Part shown: positions 1 through 5,375 of the stretch, one piece after another
How positions within the stretch are numbered: position 1 is the stretch's first letter
Layout: each line of letters begins with the position of its first letter
Assembly (NCBI GenBank): GCA_947479185.1
Contig: CANJYY010000065.1
Span: forward strand, 1 to 9,830
Direction of reading: 5' to 3'
Source: Caulobacteraceae bacterium
Lineage (GTDB): Bacteria > Pseudomonadota > Alphaproteobacteria > Caulobacterales > Caulobacteraceae
Length of the DNA stretch: 9,830 bases
Program-made: the position numbers and the translations under genes
Notes under the pieces: generated by a model
Told to the model about the DNA's origin: nothing
Databases searched by the model: none
Seen by the model: only the letters and a program-made list of their open reading frames with translations

Positions 1-8
1 CGCCTGTG

Positions 9-36
9 TGACAAGCAGACTTGTCAAAAAGACAAG
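9..36 (+). promoter_or_regulatory. Palindromic operator candidate upstream of the XRE/membrane-protein cluster
   Basis: Positions 9-26 form a perfect 7-bp inverted repeat, TGACAAG-CAGA-CTTGTCA. A third copy of the half-site, GACAAG, lies at 31-36 and runs into the SD of the next gene. Two arms around a 4-nt spacer, directly before a gene set that encodes its own small XRE regulator (924-1121), is the usual layout of an autoregulatory operator. That the XRE protein binds here is inference. The window starts too close to this site to show the promoter. Confidence 0.55.
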
Positions 37-45
37 GAGGCTGAC

Positions 46-504
46 GTGCCCGCCACAGGAACGACCCACCCCGCTCGCCGCAAGCGCGTGACCCTTGCGG
101 GGGTGTTTCTCGCAGCCATCGGTCTGGGCGCCGTTGCCGGCGGCGCTGCGGGTGTCCTTGGCGCGCTCGGCCTTGTCGCCAGGCCGCCCGCCTATGCCGT
201 CGCAGTGCTTCTGGCGGGCTTCGGCGCACTCTGGTTCTCCTTCGGTTGGTGGAAGCAGACCGATGAGGCCGTGCGGGAAGCGCACAAGACCAGCTGGTTC
301 TGGGGCGGTTCGGCGGGGCTGGTCGTTGTCGGCGCCATCGCCGTGGCCCTGTTCGGCATCACCGAGGGCATGGTGGGCGGGCAGTACGGCCTGACCCGAC
401 AGGACGCGGGCATGGTCCTCGCCGGGATCGTCCTGACCGTCGTCCTCATGCTGATCGGCTACGGCATTTGCTGGGCCGGCTGGTGGTTTACGCGCAGCCG
501 CTGA
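46..504 (+). CDS. Small four-helix membrane protein of an XRE-linked module
   Basis: The product is a 152-residue inner-membrane protein of unknown function. Hydrophobic helices lie at about residues 17-43, 49-69, 86-106 and 121-147. The basic N-terminus (RRKR at 11-14) suggests a cytoplasmic start. A charged loop between helices 2 and 3 carries D73-E74, R77, S83 and W86-G87, matching a motif in the next protein. The start is GTG at 46, chosen for the strong SD AAGGAGG at 34-40 with a 5-nt spacer. The gene is first in a same-strand cluster, 24 nt before the next start. Small membrane proteins next to YgzD-like XRE regulators are a recurrent bacterial arrangement, and a membrane partner or signal-sensing role is inference. 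No enzymatic residues are apparent. Confidence 0.8.
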   Translation: MPATGTTHPARRKRVTLAGVFLAAIGLGAVAGGAAGVLGALGLVARPPAYAVAVLLAGFGALWFSFGWWKQTDEAVREAHKTSWFWGGSAGLVVVGAIAVALFGITEGMVGGQYGLTRQDAGMVLAGIVLTVVLMLIGYGICWAGWWFTRSR

Positions 505-528
505 TCATCGGAGTCCCGGAGTACCGTC

Positions 529-927
529 ATGAACAACAACAGCCCCGCCGGTCGCCGGTATCTCAAGCGCTTCATCCCGACGATGATCGCCTATGTCGTC
601 CTGGTCTTCGGGGCGTCCTTCGCCTTCCGGCTGCTGGATCCGACAGGCCCCGTCGCGTGGCTGATCGCCGTGGCGCCGGCCCTGCCGATCGTGGCGATGA
701 TCGCCATCATGGGGCTCTACATCCGCGAGGAAAAAGACGAGTTCCAGCGTAACGTGCTCATCGAGTCGATGCTCTGGGGCATGGGCCTGACCCTGTCGGC
801 GACGACGGTGGCCGGCTTCCTCGAGATGTACGTCCACACCCCGCCGATGCAGTCGTTCTGGGCCTTCCCGCTGTTCTGCGGCGCCATGGGGCTGTCGCAG
901 GTGGTCGTGCGGAGGCGCTACCGTTGA
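529..927 (+). CDS. Second small four-helix membrane protein of the XRE-linked module
   Basis: The product is a 132-residue integral membrane protein. Helices are predicted at about 15-35, 43-64, 79-100 and 108-127, and the C-terminus is basic (RRRYR). The loop between helices 2 and 3 is highly charged (REEKDEFQR, 66-74). It shares D-E-x2-R-x5-S-x2-W-G with the preceding protein; here D70, E71, R74, S80, W83 and G84. The start at 529 follows GGAG at 518-521 with a 7-nt spacer. Its stop overlaps the TTG start of the XRE gene in the tetramer TTGA, so the two are probably translationally coupled. The DE-rich loop recalls small membrane proteins of the DUF2178 kind found beside XRE regulators, but that family link is tentative and the function is unknown. 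Confidence 0.82.
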   Translation: MNNNSPAGRRYLKRFIPTMIAYVVLVFGASFAFRLLDPTGPVAWLIAVAPALPIVAMIAIMGLYIREEKDEFQRNVLIESMLWGMGLTLSATTVAGFLEMYVHTPPMQSFWAFPLFCGAMGLSQVVVRRRYR

Positions 928-1121
928 AAAACCGCCTCAAGGTCCTGCGGGCCGAGCGCGACTGGAGCCAGGCCGATCTCGCCGACCGGCTCGAGGTGTC
1001 CCGCCAGACCGTCAACGCGCTCGAGACCGGCAAGTACGACCCCAGCCTTCCGCTCGCCTTCCGCATCGCCCGACTGTTCGGCCAGCCCATCGAAGCGATC
1101 TTCGATGACGGCGAGGCCTGA
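924..1121 (+). CDS. Small XRE-family HTH transcriptional regulator (YgzD-like)
   Basis: This 65-residue DNA-binding protein is a single Cro/C1-type helix-turn-helix domain. The HTH spans about 15-34 (SQADLADRLEVS, then RQTVNALE), followed by a GKYDPSLPLAFRIARLF tail typical of the short YgzD/YozG-like XRE regulators. It has no ligand-binding or dimer-extension domain. The start is TTG at 924, supported by GGAGG at 911-915 with an 8-nt spacer and by homology beginning exactly there (MKNRLKVLRAERDWSQ). It overlaps the previous gene by 4 nt. It probably controls its own cluster through the palindrome at 9-26; this is inferred from layout. Because the protein lacks a sensor domain, any signal may come through the two co-encoded membrane proteins. 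Confidence 0.92.
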   Translation: MKNRLKVLRAERDWSQADLADRLEVSRQTVNALETGKYDPSLPLAFRIARLFGQPIEAIFDDGEA

Positions 1122-1143
1122 TCCCGAACCCAGGACCCCCGAC

Positions 1144-2022
1144 ATGTTCAAGAGTCTCAGACGTCTGCTCGTCGCGGCGAGCCTGATCCTGCCGCTCGGC
1201 GCCGGAGCGGTCCACGCCGCCGAGCCCACCCGCTTCAGCGTCGAGGTGCGCGGCAACGGGCCCGACATCATCCTGATCCCGGGCCTGGCCTCGTCCAGCG
1301 ACGTCTGGACCGCCACGGCGAAACAGCTGGAGGGTCGCTACCGCGTCCATCTGGTCCAGGTCGCCGGGTTCGCCGGCGCCCCGGCGGCGGGCAACGCCGA
1401 AGGGCCCGTCGTCGAACCGCTCGCCGACGAGATCGTCGCCTACATCGCCGGACAGCATCTCGATCATCCGGCGATCATCGGCCATTCGATGGGCGGCTTC
1501 ACGGCCCTGCTGATCGCGGCCCACCATCCGGAGCGGGTGGGGCGGGTGATGGTCGTCGACGCCCTGCCGTTCTTCAGCGTGCTGCTCAATCCGGCGGCCA
1601 CGGCCGAGACCGTCAGGCCCCAGGCCGCGCAGTTCCGCGACGCGGTGATCAGTCAGGCGCCCGACGCCTTCGCCGCCGGCCAGACACGGACCATGGCCAC
1701 CCTGATCAAGACGCCGGAAGCCCGCGTCGCGCCGACGGCCTGGTCGCTGGCCAGCGATCGCGGGGTGATGGCCCGGGCGACCTACGATGTCATGACCACC
1801 GACCTGCGCGGCGGCCTGGCGAGCATCCGCGTCCCGGTGACCGTGATCTACGCCCGCGATCCGGACATGGGCTTCTTCTACAGCGTGGTCGACCCGGTCT
1901 ACGCCGGCAACTACGCGGGCCTGAAGGGTGTCCGGCTTCGTCCGGTGGGCGGCGCCTTCCACTTCGTCATGCTCGACCAGCCGCAGGCCTTCGCGGCCGA
2001 GGTCGAGGCCTTCCTGCAGTAA
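1144..2022 (+). CDS. Exported alpha/beta-fold hydrolase
   Basis: The product is a 292-residue serine hydrolase with a Sec signal peptide: basic MFKSLRR, hydrophobic core 8-22, and likely cleavage after the VHA motif near residue 25. The mature enzyme should be periplasmic or secreted. The nucleophile elbow is GHSMGG with Ser115. The oxyanion segment is IPGLASSSDVW (45-55). The catalytic His is probably His273 (AFHFVML) and the acid Asp239 or Asp241 in YARDPD. The substrate cannot be named; esterase or lipase-type activity is the family expectation. An in-frame ATG at 1105 exists inside the XRE gene, but 1144 is preferred because the signal peptide begins there and AGGA at 1132-1135 is well placed. 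The gene begins 22 nt after the XRE stop, so co-transcription is likely. Confidence 0.9.
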   Translation: MFKSLRRLLVAASLILPLGAGAVHAAEPTRFSVEVRGNGPDIILIPGLASSSDVWTATAKQLEGRYRVHLVQVAGFAGAPAAGNAEGPVVEPLADEIVAYIAGQHLDHPAIIGHSMGGFTALLIAAHHPERVGRVMVVDALPFFSVLLNPAATAETVRPQAAQFRDAVISQAPDAFAAGQTRTMATLIKTPEARVAPTAWSLASDRGVMARATYDVMTTDLRGGLASIRVPVTVIYARDPDMGFFYSVVDPVYAGNYAGLKGVRLRPVGGAFHFVMLDQPQAFAAEVEAFLQ

Positions 2023-2050
2023 CCCGTCGCGTTTTACCGGCGGCCGGCGG

Positions 2051-2068
2051 CCCGCGTGCTCGCGCGGG
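2051..2068. other. GC hairpin between hydrolase and TraB/GumN genes
   Basis: CCCGCG (2051-2056) and CGCGGG (2063-2068) form a perfect 6-bp stem around a 6-nt loop, in the 98-nt gap between two same-strand genes. No T-tract follows, so it is not a convincing intrinsic terminator. It might stabilise mRNA ends or attenuate read-through. Hairpins of this size are common by chance in such GC-rich DNA. Confidence 0.3.
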
Positions 2069-2120
2069 ATTGCGAAGCCGCGCCCGCGCCCCATCTCTCT
2101 GGTTCCCGAAAGGACCCCGC

Positions 2121-3002
2121 ATGTTTGATCGTCTGAAGCGTTTTCTCGCGGCCTGCGCCGCCCTGGCCGCGGTAGCCTTCGCGGCGTCCCCCGCCGCCGC
2201 AGATCCGGCCATCTGGGTGGTCCGGGACAAGGACTCGACCCTCTATCTGCTGGGTACGGTTCACGCCCTGAAGCCCGACACGGTCTGGCGCACCCCGGCC
2301 ATCGACAAGGCGCTGACCGACGCCAGCGAACTCTGGCTCGAAGTCGACACCGATGACGCCGCCGGCATGCAGGCGCTGATCCGCCAGTACGGCCTCGATC
2401 CCGCCCACCCGCTGTCGGGCAAGCTGACGCCGGAACAGCTCGCGCGCTTCCGGGCCGCGATTTCGGCCCTCGGCGCCGATCCGGCCAACTTCGAGCCGCT
2501 CCGGCCGTGGCTGGCGGGCCTGACCCTCAGTGTGGCGCCGCTGCTCAAGGGCGGCTTCGATCCCAAGAGCGGCGTCGAGGAGAAGCTGAAGGCCGTCGCC
2601 CGCGCCGACGGCAAGCCGATCCGCACCCTGGAGACCCAGGAGCAGCAGATCCGCTTCTTCGCCGACCTGCCGCCGCAGGTGGAGCTGGCGTTCCTGCTGT
2701 CGAGCCTTGATGACGCCTCCGACGCGGCGCCGATGCTCGACACCCTGATCACCGCCTGGAGCGCGGGCGACGTCGAGGCGCTGGGCGCGCTGATGAATGA
2801 CGAGCTGGCAACGAAATACGTCGATCTCTACGACGCCCTGCTGGTGCGCCGGAACCAGGCCTGGGCCGGGCAGATCGAGACCCTGCTCAAGGGCAAGGGC
2901 GTGGCGGTGATCGCCGTCGGCGCGGCGCATCTCGCCGGTCCCGACAGCGTGCAGGTCCAGTTGGCCCGCCGCGGCCTGACGGCCGAGCGGCTGCCGGACT
3001 AG
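2121..3002 (+). CDS. Exported TraB/GumN-family protein
   Basis: The product has 293 residues and a signal peptide (MFDRLKR, hydrophobic 8-22, Ala-rich cleavage region ending near Ala27). The mature protein should be periplasmic, possibly surface-anchored by partners. Family signatures are visible at both ends: GTVH at 45-48 in the first strand, followed by LWLEVDTDD, and VGAAHLAG near the C-terminus with His270. These mark the TraB/GumN family (Pfam PF01963), related to Tiki proteases and to PrgY, which acts on peptide pheromones in Enterococcus. Whether this member is a protease is not established. ATG at 2121 is chosen for AAAGGA at 2109-2114 with a 6-nt spacer and for the signal peptide. 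It is the last gene of the + cluster; its start context resembles that of the preceding hydrolase. Confidence 0.9.
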   Translation: MFDRLKRFLAACAALAAVAFAASPAAADPAIWVVRDKDSTLYLLGTVHALKPDTVWRTPAIDKALTDASELWLEVDTDDAAGMQALIRQYGLDPAHPLSGKLTPEQLARFRAAISALGADPANFEPLRPWLAGLTLSVAPLLKGGFDPKSGVEEKLKAVARADGKPIRTLETQEQQIRFFADLPPQVELAFLLSSLDDASDAAPMLDTLITAWSAGDVEALGALMNDELATKYVDLYDALLVRRNQAWAGQIETLLKGKGVAVIAVGAAHLAGPDSVQVQLARRGLTAERLPD

Positions 3003-3012
3003 GAGGCGGGAA

Positions 3013-3043
3013 CATTCAGCAGGGATTGGCTCCGGCCTGAATG
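3013..3043. other. Hairpin downstream of the TraB/GumN gene
   Basis: CATTCAG (3013-3019) and CTGAATG (3037-3043) are perfect 7-bp complementary arms around a 17-nt loop, 10 nt after the TraB/GumN stop. The more AT-containing stem stands out from the GC-rich background. No T-run follows. It could protect the 3' end of the mRNA or act as part of a factor-dependent termination zone; that is inference. Confidence 0.4.
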
Positions 3044-3046
3044 CTA

Positions 3047-3145
3047 CCCCCTGGGGGAGCTGGCAGCCCGCAGGGCTGACTGCGGGGTGCTTCAGCCGCC
3101 GGGCCCCCTCCGTCTTGCCTTCGGCGAGCCACCTCCCTGAGGGGG
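3047..3145. repeat. About 100-bp foldable intergenic repeat element
   Basis: The outer arms 3047-3064 and 3128-3145 pair at 16 of 18 positions, including one G-T wobble. Inside is a perfect 7-bp hairpin, CCCGCAG-GGCTGA-CTGCGGG (3067-3086), and a 6-bp stem with one wobble, CTTGCC-TTC-GGCGAG, at about 3114-3128. The CCCTCCGTCT...GCCACCTCCC style is familiar to me from dispersed intergenic palindromes in Caulobacterales and other alphaproteobacterial genomes. I recall this rather than having searched for it. It lies fully between convergent genes, 44 nt after one stop and 20 nt before the other. No second copy occurs in this window. Likely roles are a mobile or dispersed palindromic repeat or a bidirectional transcription barrier. 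Confidence 0.65.
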
Positions 3146-3158
3146 GAGGATCTCGCGG

Positions 3159-3176
3159 CGGCGGCTCAGGCCGCCG
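3159..3176 (-). other. Hairpin enclosing the stop codon of the HD-domain gene
   Basis: CGGCGGC (3159-3165) and GCCGCCG (3170-3176) form a perfect 7-bp stem whose 4-nt loop (3166-3169) contains the TGA stop of the minus-strand HD gene. There is no T-tract on either strand. It may contribute to 3'-end stability of that mRNA or simply reflect the Ala/Glu-rich C-terminal codons. Confidence 0.4.
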
Positions 3177-3774
3177 TCTCGGCCTTCGGGCGCAGGTAGA
3201 TCGACCGCTTGGGCGAGCTCATCACCCGCTGCAGCATCGGCTCGAAGGCCTCCAGCGGCATCGACTCATAGTTCGGGTCGAACGCCGACTGGTCGTACAG
3301 GTGACAGAACTGGGCCGTGTATTCGAAGTGCGGATGGCCGCGGAACTGCTCGCGCATGTCGCGGTCCAGCCCCAGGTGGTGGAAGAAGTAGTAGCCCTGG
3401 AAGATGCCGTGCTGCTGGACCATCCAGTGGTTGGCCTCGGACACGAACGGAAAGACCATCGCCGCCCCGATGTCCGGGTGGTTGCGCGGGCACAGCACAT
3501 CGCCGATGTCGTGCAGCAGGGCGCAGACGACATACTCCTCGTCCCGTCCGTCGCGGAAGGCGCGGGTGGCGGTCTGCAGGCTGTGCTCCAGCCGGTCGAC
3601 GACGAAGCCGCCGCAGTCGCCCTTGAGCAGCTGCAGATGACTGATCACCCGGCCCGGCAGTTCGCGGCCATACTCGGCCGAGGCCGTGGCGATCTTCAGC
3701 CAGTCCTCCTGGGTGCTCTCGACCATCGAGGTGAAGCCGGCCCGGTCTTCGGACCCGTGCGCGCCATCGGCCAT
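3166..3774 (-). CDS. HD-domain protein, PhnZ/MIOX-like
   Basis: The product is a 202-residue soluble protein with an HD metal-binding core. A first ligand, His64, sits in VDRLEHSLQTATRAF. The HD pair is His88-Asp89 in ALLHDIGD. Further candidate ligands are His99, His116, His122 and His132/133, with Asp161 in HLYDQSAFDP. The spacing of 24 residues between His64 and His88 and the EHSLQTA/LLHDIG signatures resemble PhnZ, a mixed-valent di-iron oxygenase of phosphonate breakdown, and more distantly MIOX. Oxygenase rather than phosphohydrolase chemistry is therefore plausible, but the substrate is unknown. No PhnY-like partner gene is present. The start at 3774 is backed by a GGGGAGA SD about 8 nt upstream. 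It is transcribed divergently from the winged-helix gene at 3913 and converges on the TraB/GumN gene. Confidence 0.85.
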   Translation of the reverse strand: MADGAHGSEDRAGFTSMVESTQEDWLKIATASAEYGRELPGRVISHLQLLKGDCGGFVVDRLEHSLQTATRAFRDGRDEEYVVCALLHDIGDVLCPRNHPDIGAAMVFPFVSEANHWMVQQHGIFQGYYFFHHLGLDRDMREQFRGHPHFEYTAQFCHLYDQSAFDPNYESMPLEAFEPMLQRVMSSPKRSIYLRPKAETAA

Positions 3775-3912
3775 GATCTTGTCTCCCCAACGTTTGTTGA
3801 ACCCATGGTGGGGTCGGCGACCGGCCGCGTCAATTAGGCGGTTGCCGAACGGACGGCCCCCCCCTAGCTATCTTGTGACCGGCTGGTAACGTGTACCGGG
3901 GGCTAGGACGAC
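3775..3912. promoter_or_regulatory. Divergent promoter region between the HD and winged-helix genes
   Basis: This 138-bp gap must hold the promoters of both flanking genes. On the minus strand a TTGACG -35-like hexamer lies at 3828-3833; 17 nt downstream is only CACCAT, a poor -10. Between them sits the imperfect palindrome GGTCGGCGACC (3812-3822). On the plus strand I see no clear sigma-70 pair; TTGTGA at about 3873 is the best -35-like match. Exact promoter placement is low confidence. Confidence 0.35.
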
Positions 3913-4380
3913 ATGAATCACCGGGATCCGAACAGGACGCGCTACATGGGGCGGGTCGGGCTGGACCTGTACCTGCGTGTCGCCGTCATCGTCGGCGAGA
4001 TCTTCGACGGCGACGTGATCAGTGGCCTTACTTTCTACGCGATCGCCCACGCCAACGTCCGCCACCTGAACCAGCCGAGGGTCCTCAGCCCGCTGGCGGA
4101 GGCGGGGTTGTTCCCCGACGACCTGCGGAAGCCGGTGTCCTGCTACTCGGTGGCCAAGCAACTGGGCCTGCCGCGCGAGACCATCCGGCGTCACGCGCTT
4201 CGTCTTGTGGCGGCGGAGCGCTGTGTCCAGACCGAGGAGCGCCGGTACTATGTCCCGTCAGCGGTGCTTGGAGCGCCGGAATTCTCGCGCCTTTCCCGAC
4301 TGCTGGAGGCGGAACTCGACAGCGCCTTCCTCGACCTGCAGCGCTCCGGCGTGATGCCTGGAGGGGCGCTGCCGGCCTGA
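3913..4380 (+). CDS. Small HTH/winged-helix DNA-binding protein
   Basis: The product is a 155-residue cytoplasmic protein I cannot assign to a named family. Residues about 76-100 form a helix-turn-helix (CYSVAKQLGLPRETIRRHALRLVA), followed by a wing-like segment (CVQTEERRYYVPS, 104-116), as in GntR- or MarR-like winged helices. The N-terminal 60 residues are mixed helical and probably mediate dimerisation; there is no evident ligand domain. The start at 3913 is preceded by AGGA at 3905-3908 (close, 4 nt) and a G-run at 3898-3902. A second ATG at residue 12 is possible. It is divergent from the HD-domain gene, so control of that gene or itself is a reasonable inference. Its end is 16 nt from the convergent TetR gene. 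Confidence 0.75.
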   Translation: MNHRDPNRTRYMGRVGLDLYLRVAVIVGEIFDGDVISGLTFYAIAHANVRHLNQPRVLSPLAEAGLFPDDLRKPVSCYSVAKQLGLPRETIRRHALRLVAAERCVQTEERRYYVPSAVLGAPEFSRLSRLLEAELDSAFLDLQRSGVMPGGALPA

Positions 4381-4395
4381 CCCGCGCGGCGCGGG
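4381..4395. terminator. Compact GC hairpin between convergent genes
   Basis: CCCGCG-CGG-CGCGGG fills the 16-nt space between the stops of the winged-helix gene (+) and the TetR gene (-). The 6-bp all-GC stem and its position suggest a shared, bidirectional transcription-ending structure. Neither strand has a following T-run, so an intrinsic terminator is not proven. Confidence 0.35.
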
Positions 4396-4396
4396 A

Positions 4397-5011
4397 TCAG
4401 GGCGTGATCGCGGTCATCAGCAGGTCGATCCGGTCACAGGTCAGCGCCCGGGCCGCCTCGGGGTCGGTCTCGATGTCGAACGCGTCGTGACACCGCGCCA
4501 TCAGCAGATCCCAGATCAGGCCGCAGATGAGGTCAAGCTGAAGGTGGGGCGCGATCTCGCCGCGGTCGCGAGCAGCGACGGCGGCTTCCATGAACACCGC
4601 GCACAGTTGCGGCTGGACCTTGCGCCGGGACGCCGGAAGATTGCGCTCGATCAGCACCAGCCGGGCGCAGGCGGGCTGGATCAGCAGGCCCAGCAGCTGG
4701 TGAAGGACGTCGACGAAATCAGGGCTGTCGCTGATGGCCTCGCGCGCGGCGTCGGCCAGGTCGGCGGCCTCTTCGGCCATGACCCCCTCGAGCAGGTCGA
4801 GCTTGTCGGTGAAGCAATTGAACACAGCCCCGATGGACCGGTCAGCGCTGGCGGCGACATCGCGGACGGTGGTCGCTTCATAGCCGCGGTCGAGGAACAG
4901 CGTCCGGGCGGAGGCGATGAGCCGCCCGCGCGTCACGATCTTGGCCGCGCGGCGCAGGGTGGGTGGGCGCACGACGGTTCCCGTCGCCGGGCCAAAGCTC
5001 ATCTGGTTCAT
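4397..5011 (-). CDS. TetR/AcrR-family transcriptional regulator
   Basis: The product is a 204-residue repressor-type protein. The N-terminal DNA-binding domain is clear: RGRLIASARTLFLDRGYEAT (28-47), then TVRDVAASADRSIGAVFNCF as the HTH (48-67), then TDKLDLLEGV. The C-terminal helical domain (about 80-204) is the ligand and dimer domain; its ligand cannot be read from sequence. An unusual 25-residue N-terminal tail rich in Pro, Thr and Arg precedes the domain, so a later start is possible, but no other Met has a better SD. A 13-bp palindrome 15 nt upstream of the start (5026-5038) is a candidate autoregulatory operator. The gene is divergent from the tRNA-Gly/glycosyltransferase block. No efflux pump or enzyme obviously linked to it lies in this window. 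Confidence 0.93.
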   Translation of the reverse strand: MNQMSFGPATGTVVRPPTLRRAAKIVTRGRLIASARTLFLDRGYEATTVRDVAASADRSIGAVFNCFTDKLDLLEGVMAEEAADLADAAREAISDSPDFVDVLHQLLGLLIQPACARLVLIERNLPASRRKVQPQLCAVFMEAAVAARDRGEIAPHLQLDLICGLIWDLLMARCHDAFDIETDPEAARALTCDRIDLLMTAITP

Positions 5012-5025
5012 GTAACGGACGCTCC

Positions 5026-5038
5026 GACCGTATCGGTC
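5026..5038 (-). promoter_or_regulatory. Candidate TetR operator
   Basis: GACCG-TAT-CGGTC is a perfect 5-bp inverted repeat around a 3-nt centre, ending 14 nt before the TetR start. TetR regulators commonly bind short palindromes in their own promoter. I could not identify matching -35 and -10 boxes with confidence. Confidence 0.45.
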
Positions 5039-5142
5039 TCAGGCCGCGCGCAACCCGGTCAACGGCTCCGCCTGCCCCCTATTGACAACACAAGACCCGG
5101 TTTCGGGCGGCTTGGGAACGCGATCGCCGCCTCAAATCGGGG

Positions 5143-5159
5143 CGCTCGCCTCGCGAGCG
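5143..5159. other. Perfect hairpin in the TetR-tRNA gap
   Basis: CGCTCGC (5143-5149) and GCGAGCG (5153-5159) form a 7-bp stem with a CTC loop, containing the 8-bp palindrome CTCGCGAG. It lies in the 229-nt region between the TetR gene and the tRNA. Apart from this, the region holds a TTGACA -35-like hexamer at 5082-5087 without a good -10, the TetR palindrome and the tRNA promoter. I see no gene there. Confidence 0.4.
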
Positions 5160-5197
5160 TCTTCCGCCGTCGTTCCGGTCGATTTCCCCGTCAGACG

Positions 5198-5226
5198 CTT
5201 GCGGGCGCGCCGAGTTTGGCTATGGT
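5198..5226 (+). promoter_or_regulatory. Housekeeping promoter of tRNA-Gly
   Basis: CTTGCG at 5198-5203 (-35) and TATGGT at 5221-5226 (-10) are separated by exactly 17 nt. Transcription would begin around 5233, a few bases before the mature tRNA 5' end at 5241. The CTTG-type -35 and 17-nt spacing fit alphaproteobacterial sigma-70 promoters of stable RNA genes. Confidence 0.6.
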
Positions 5227-5240
5227 CCCGCTTCCTGAGC

Positions 5241-5315
5241 GCGGCCGTAGTTCAGAGGTAGAACGTCAGCTTCCCAAGCTGAATGTCGCGGGTTCGATTC
5301 CCGCCGGCCGCTCCA
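5241..5315 (+). tRNA. tRNA-Gly (anticodon CCC)
   Basis: A full cloverleaf can be drawn. The acceptor stem is GCGGCCG/CGGCCGC (5241-5247 with 5305-5311). The D arm is GTTC...GAAC (5250-5264). The anticodon stem is TCAGC/GCTGA with loop TTCCCAA (5271-5277), giving anticodon CCC at 5273-5275. The T arm is GCGGG/CCCGC with loop TTCGATT (5293-5299). The discriminator is T5312 and CCA is encoded at 5313-5315. It decodes GGG glycine codons. The sequence closely follows the usual bacterial tRNA-Gly(CCC) pattern. It sits 60 nt before a same-strand glycosyltransferase gene. Confidence 0.97.
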
Positions 5316-5375
5316 GGTTCCGCGCTTTCGCCGGTCACGGACCGTCCATAGGCAGGTCGACCGGGGGGCGCCGCG

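Noticed and set aside
924..1121. XRE protein as antitoxin of a toxin-antitoxin pair
   Set aside because: The neighbours are two four-helix membrane proteins without toxin features, and the regulator matches the short YgzD-like type rather than HigA- or HipB-like antitoxins.
1105..1143. Earlier ATG for the exported alpha/beta hydrolase
   Set aside because: It would overlap the XRE gene and place 13 polar residues before a textbook signal peptide; the ATG at 1144 has a suitably spaced SD.
1012..2930. Overlapping minus-strand frames of 360 and 298 codons opposite the exported hydrolase and TraB genes
   Set aside because: Arg/Gly/His-rich low-complexity translation, no recognisable domain, and opposite genes with signal peptides, SD sequences and family motifs.
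3115..3837. 240-codon plus-strand frame across the repeat and the HD gene
   Set aside because: It starts inside the foldable repeat and is antisense to the HD protein, whose metal-ligand motifs and SD are convincing.
5082..5110. TTGACA at 5082 as a promoter for the tRNA
   Set aside because: No -10-like hexamer lies 16-18 nt downstream (the sequence is GGGCGG-like), and a better spaced pair exists at 5198-5226.
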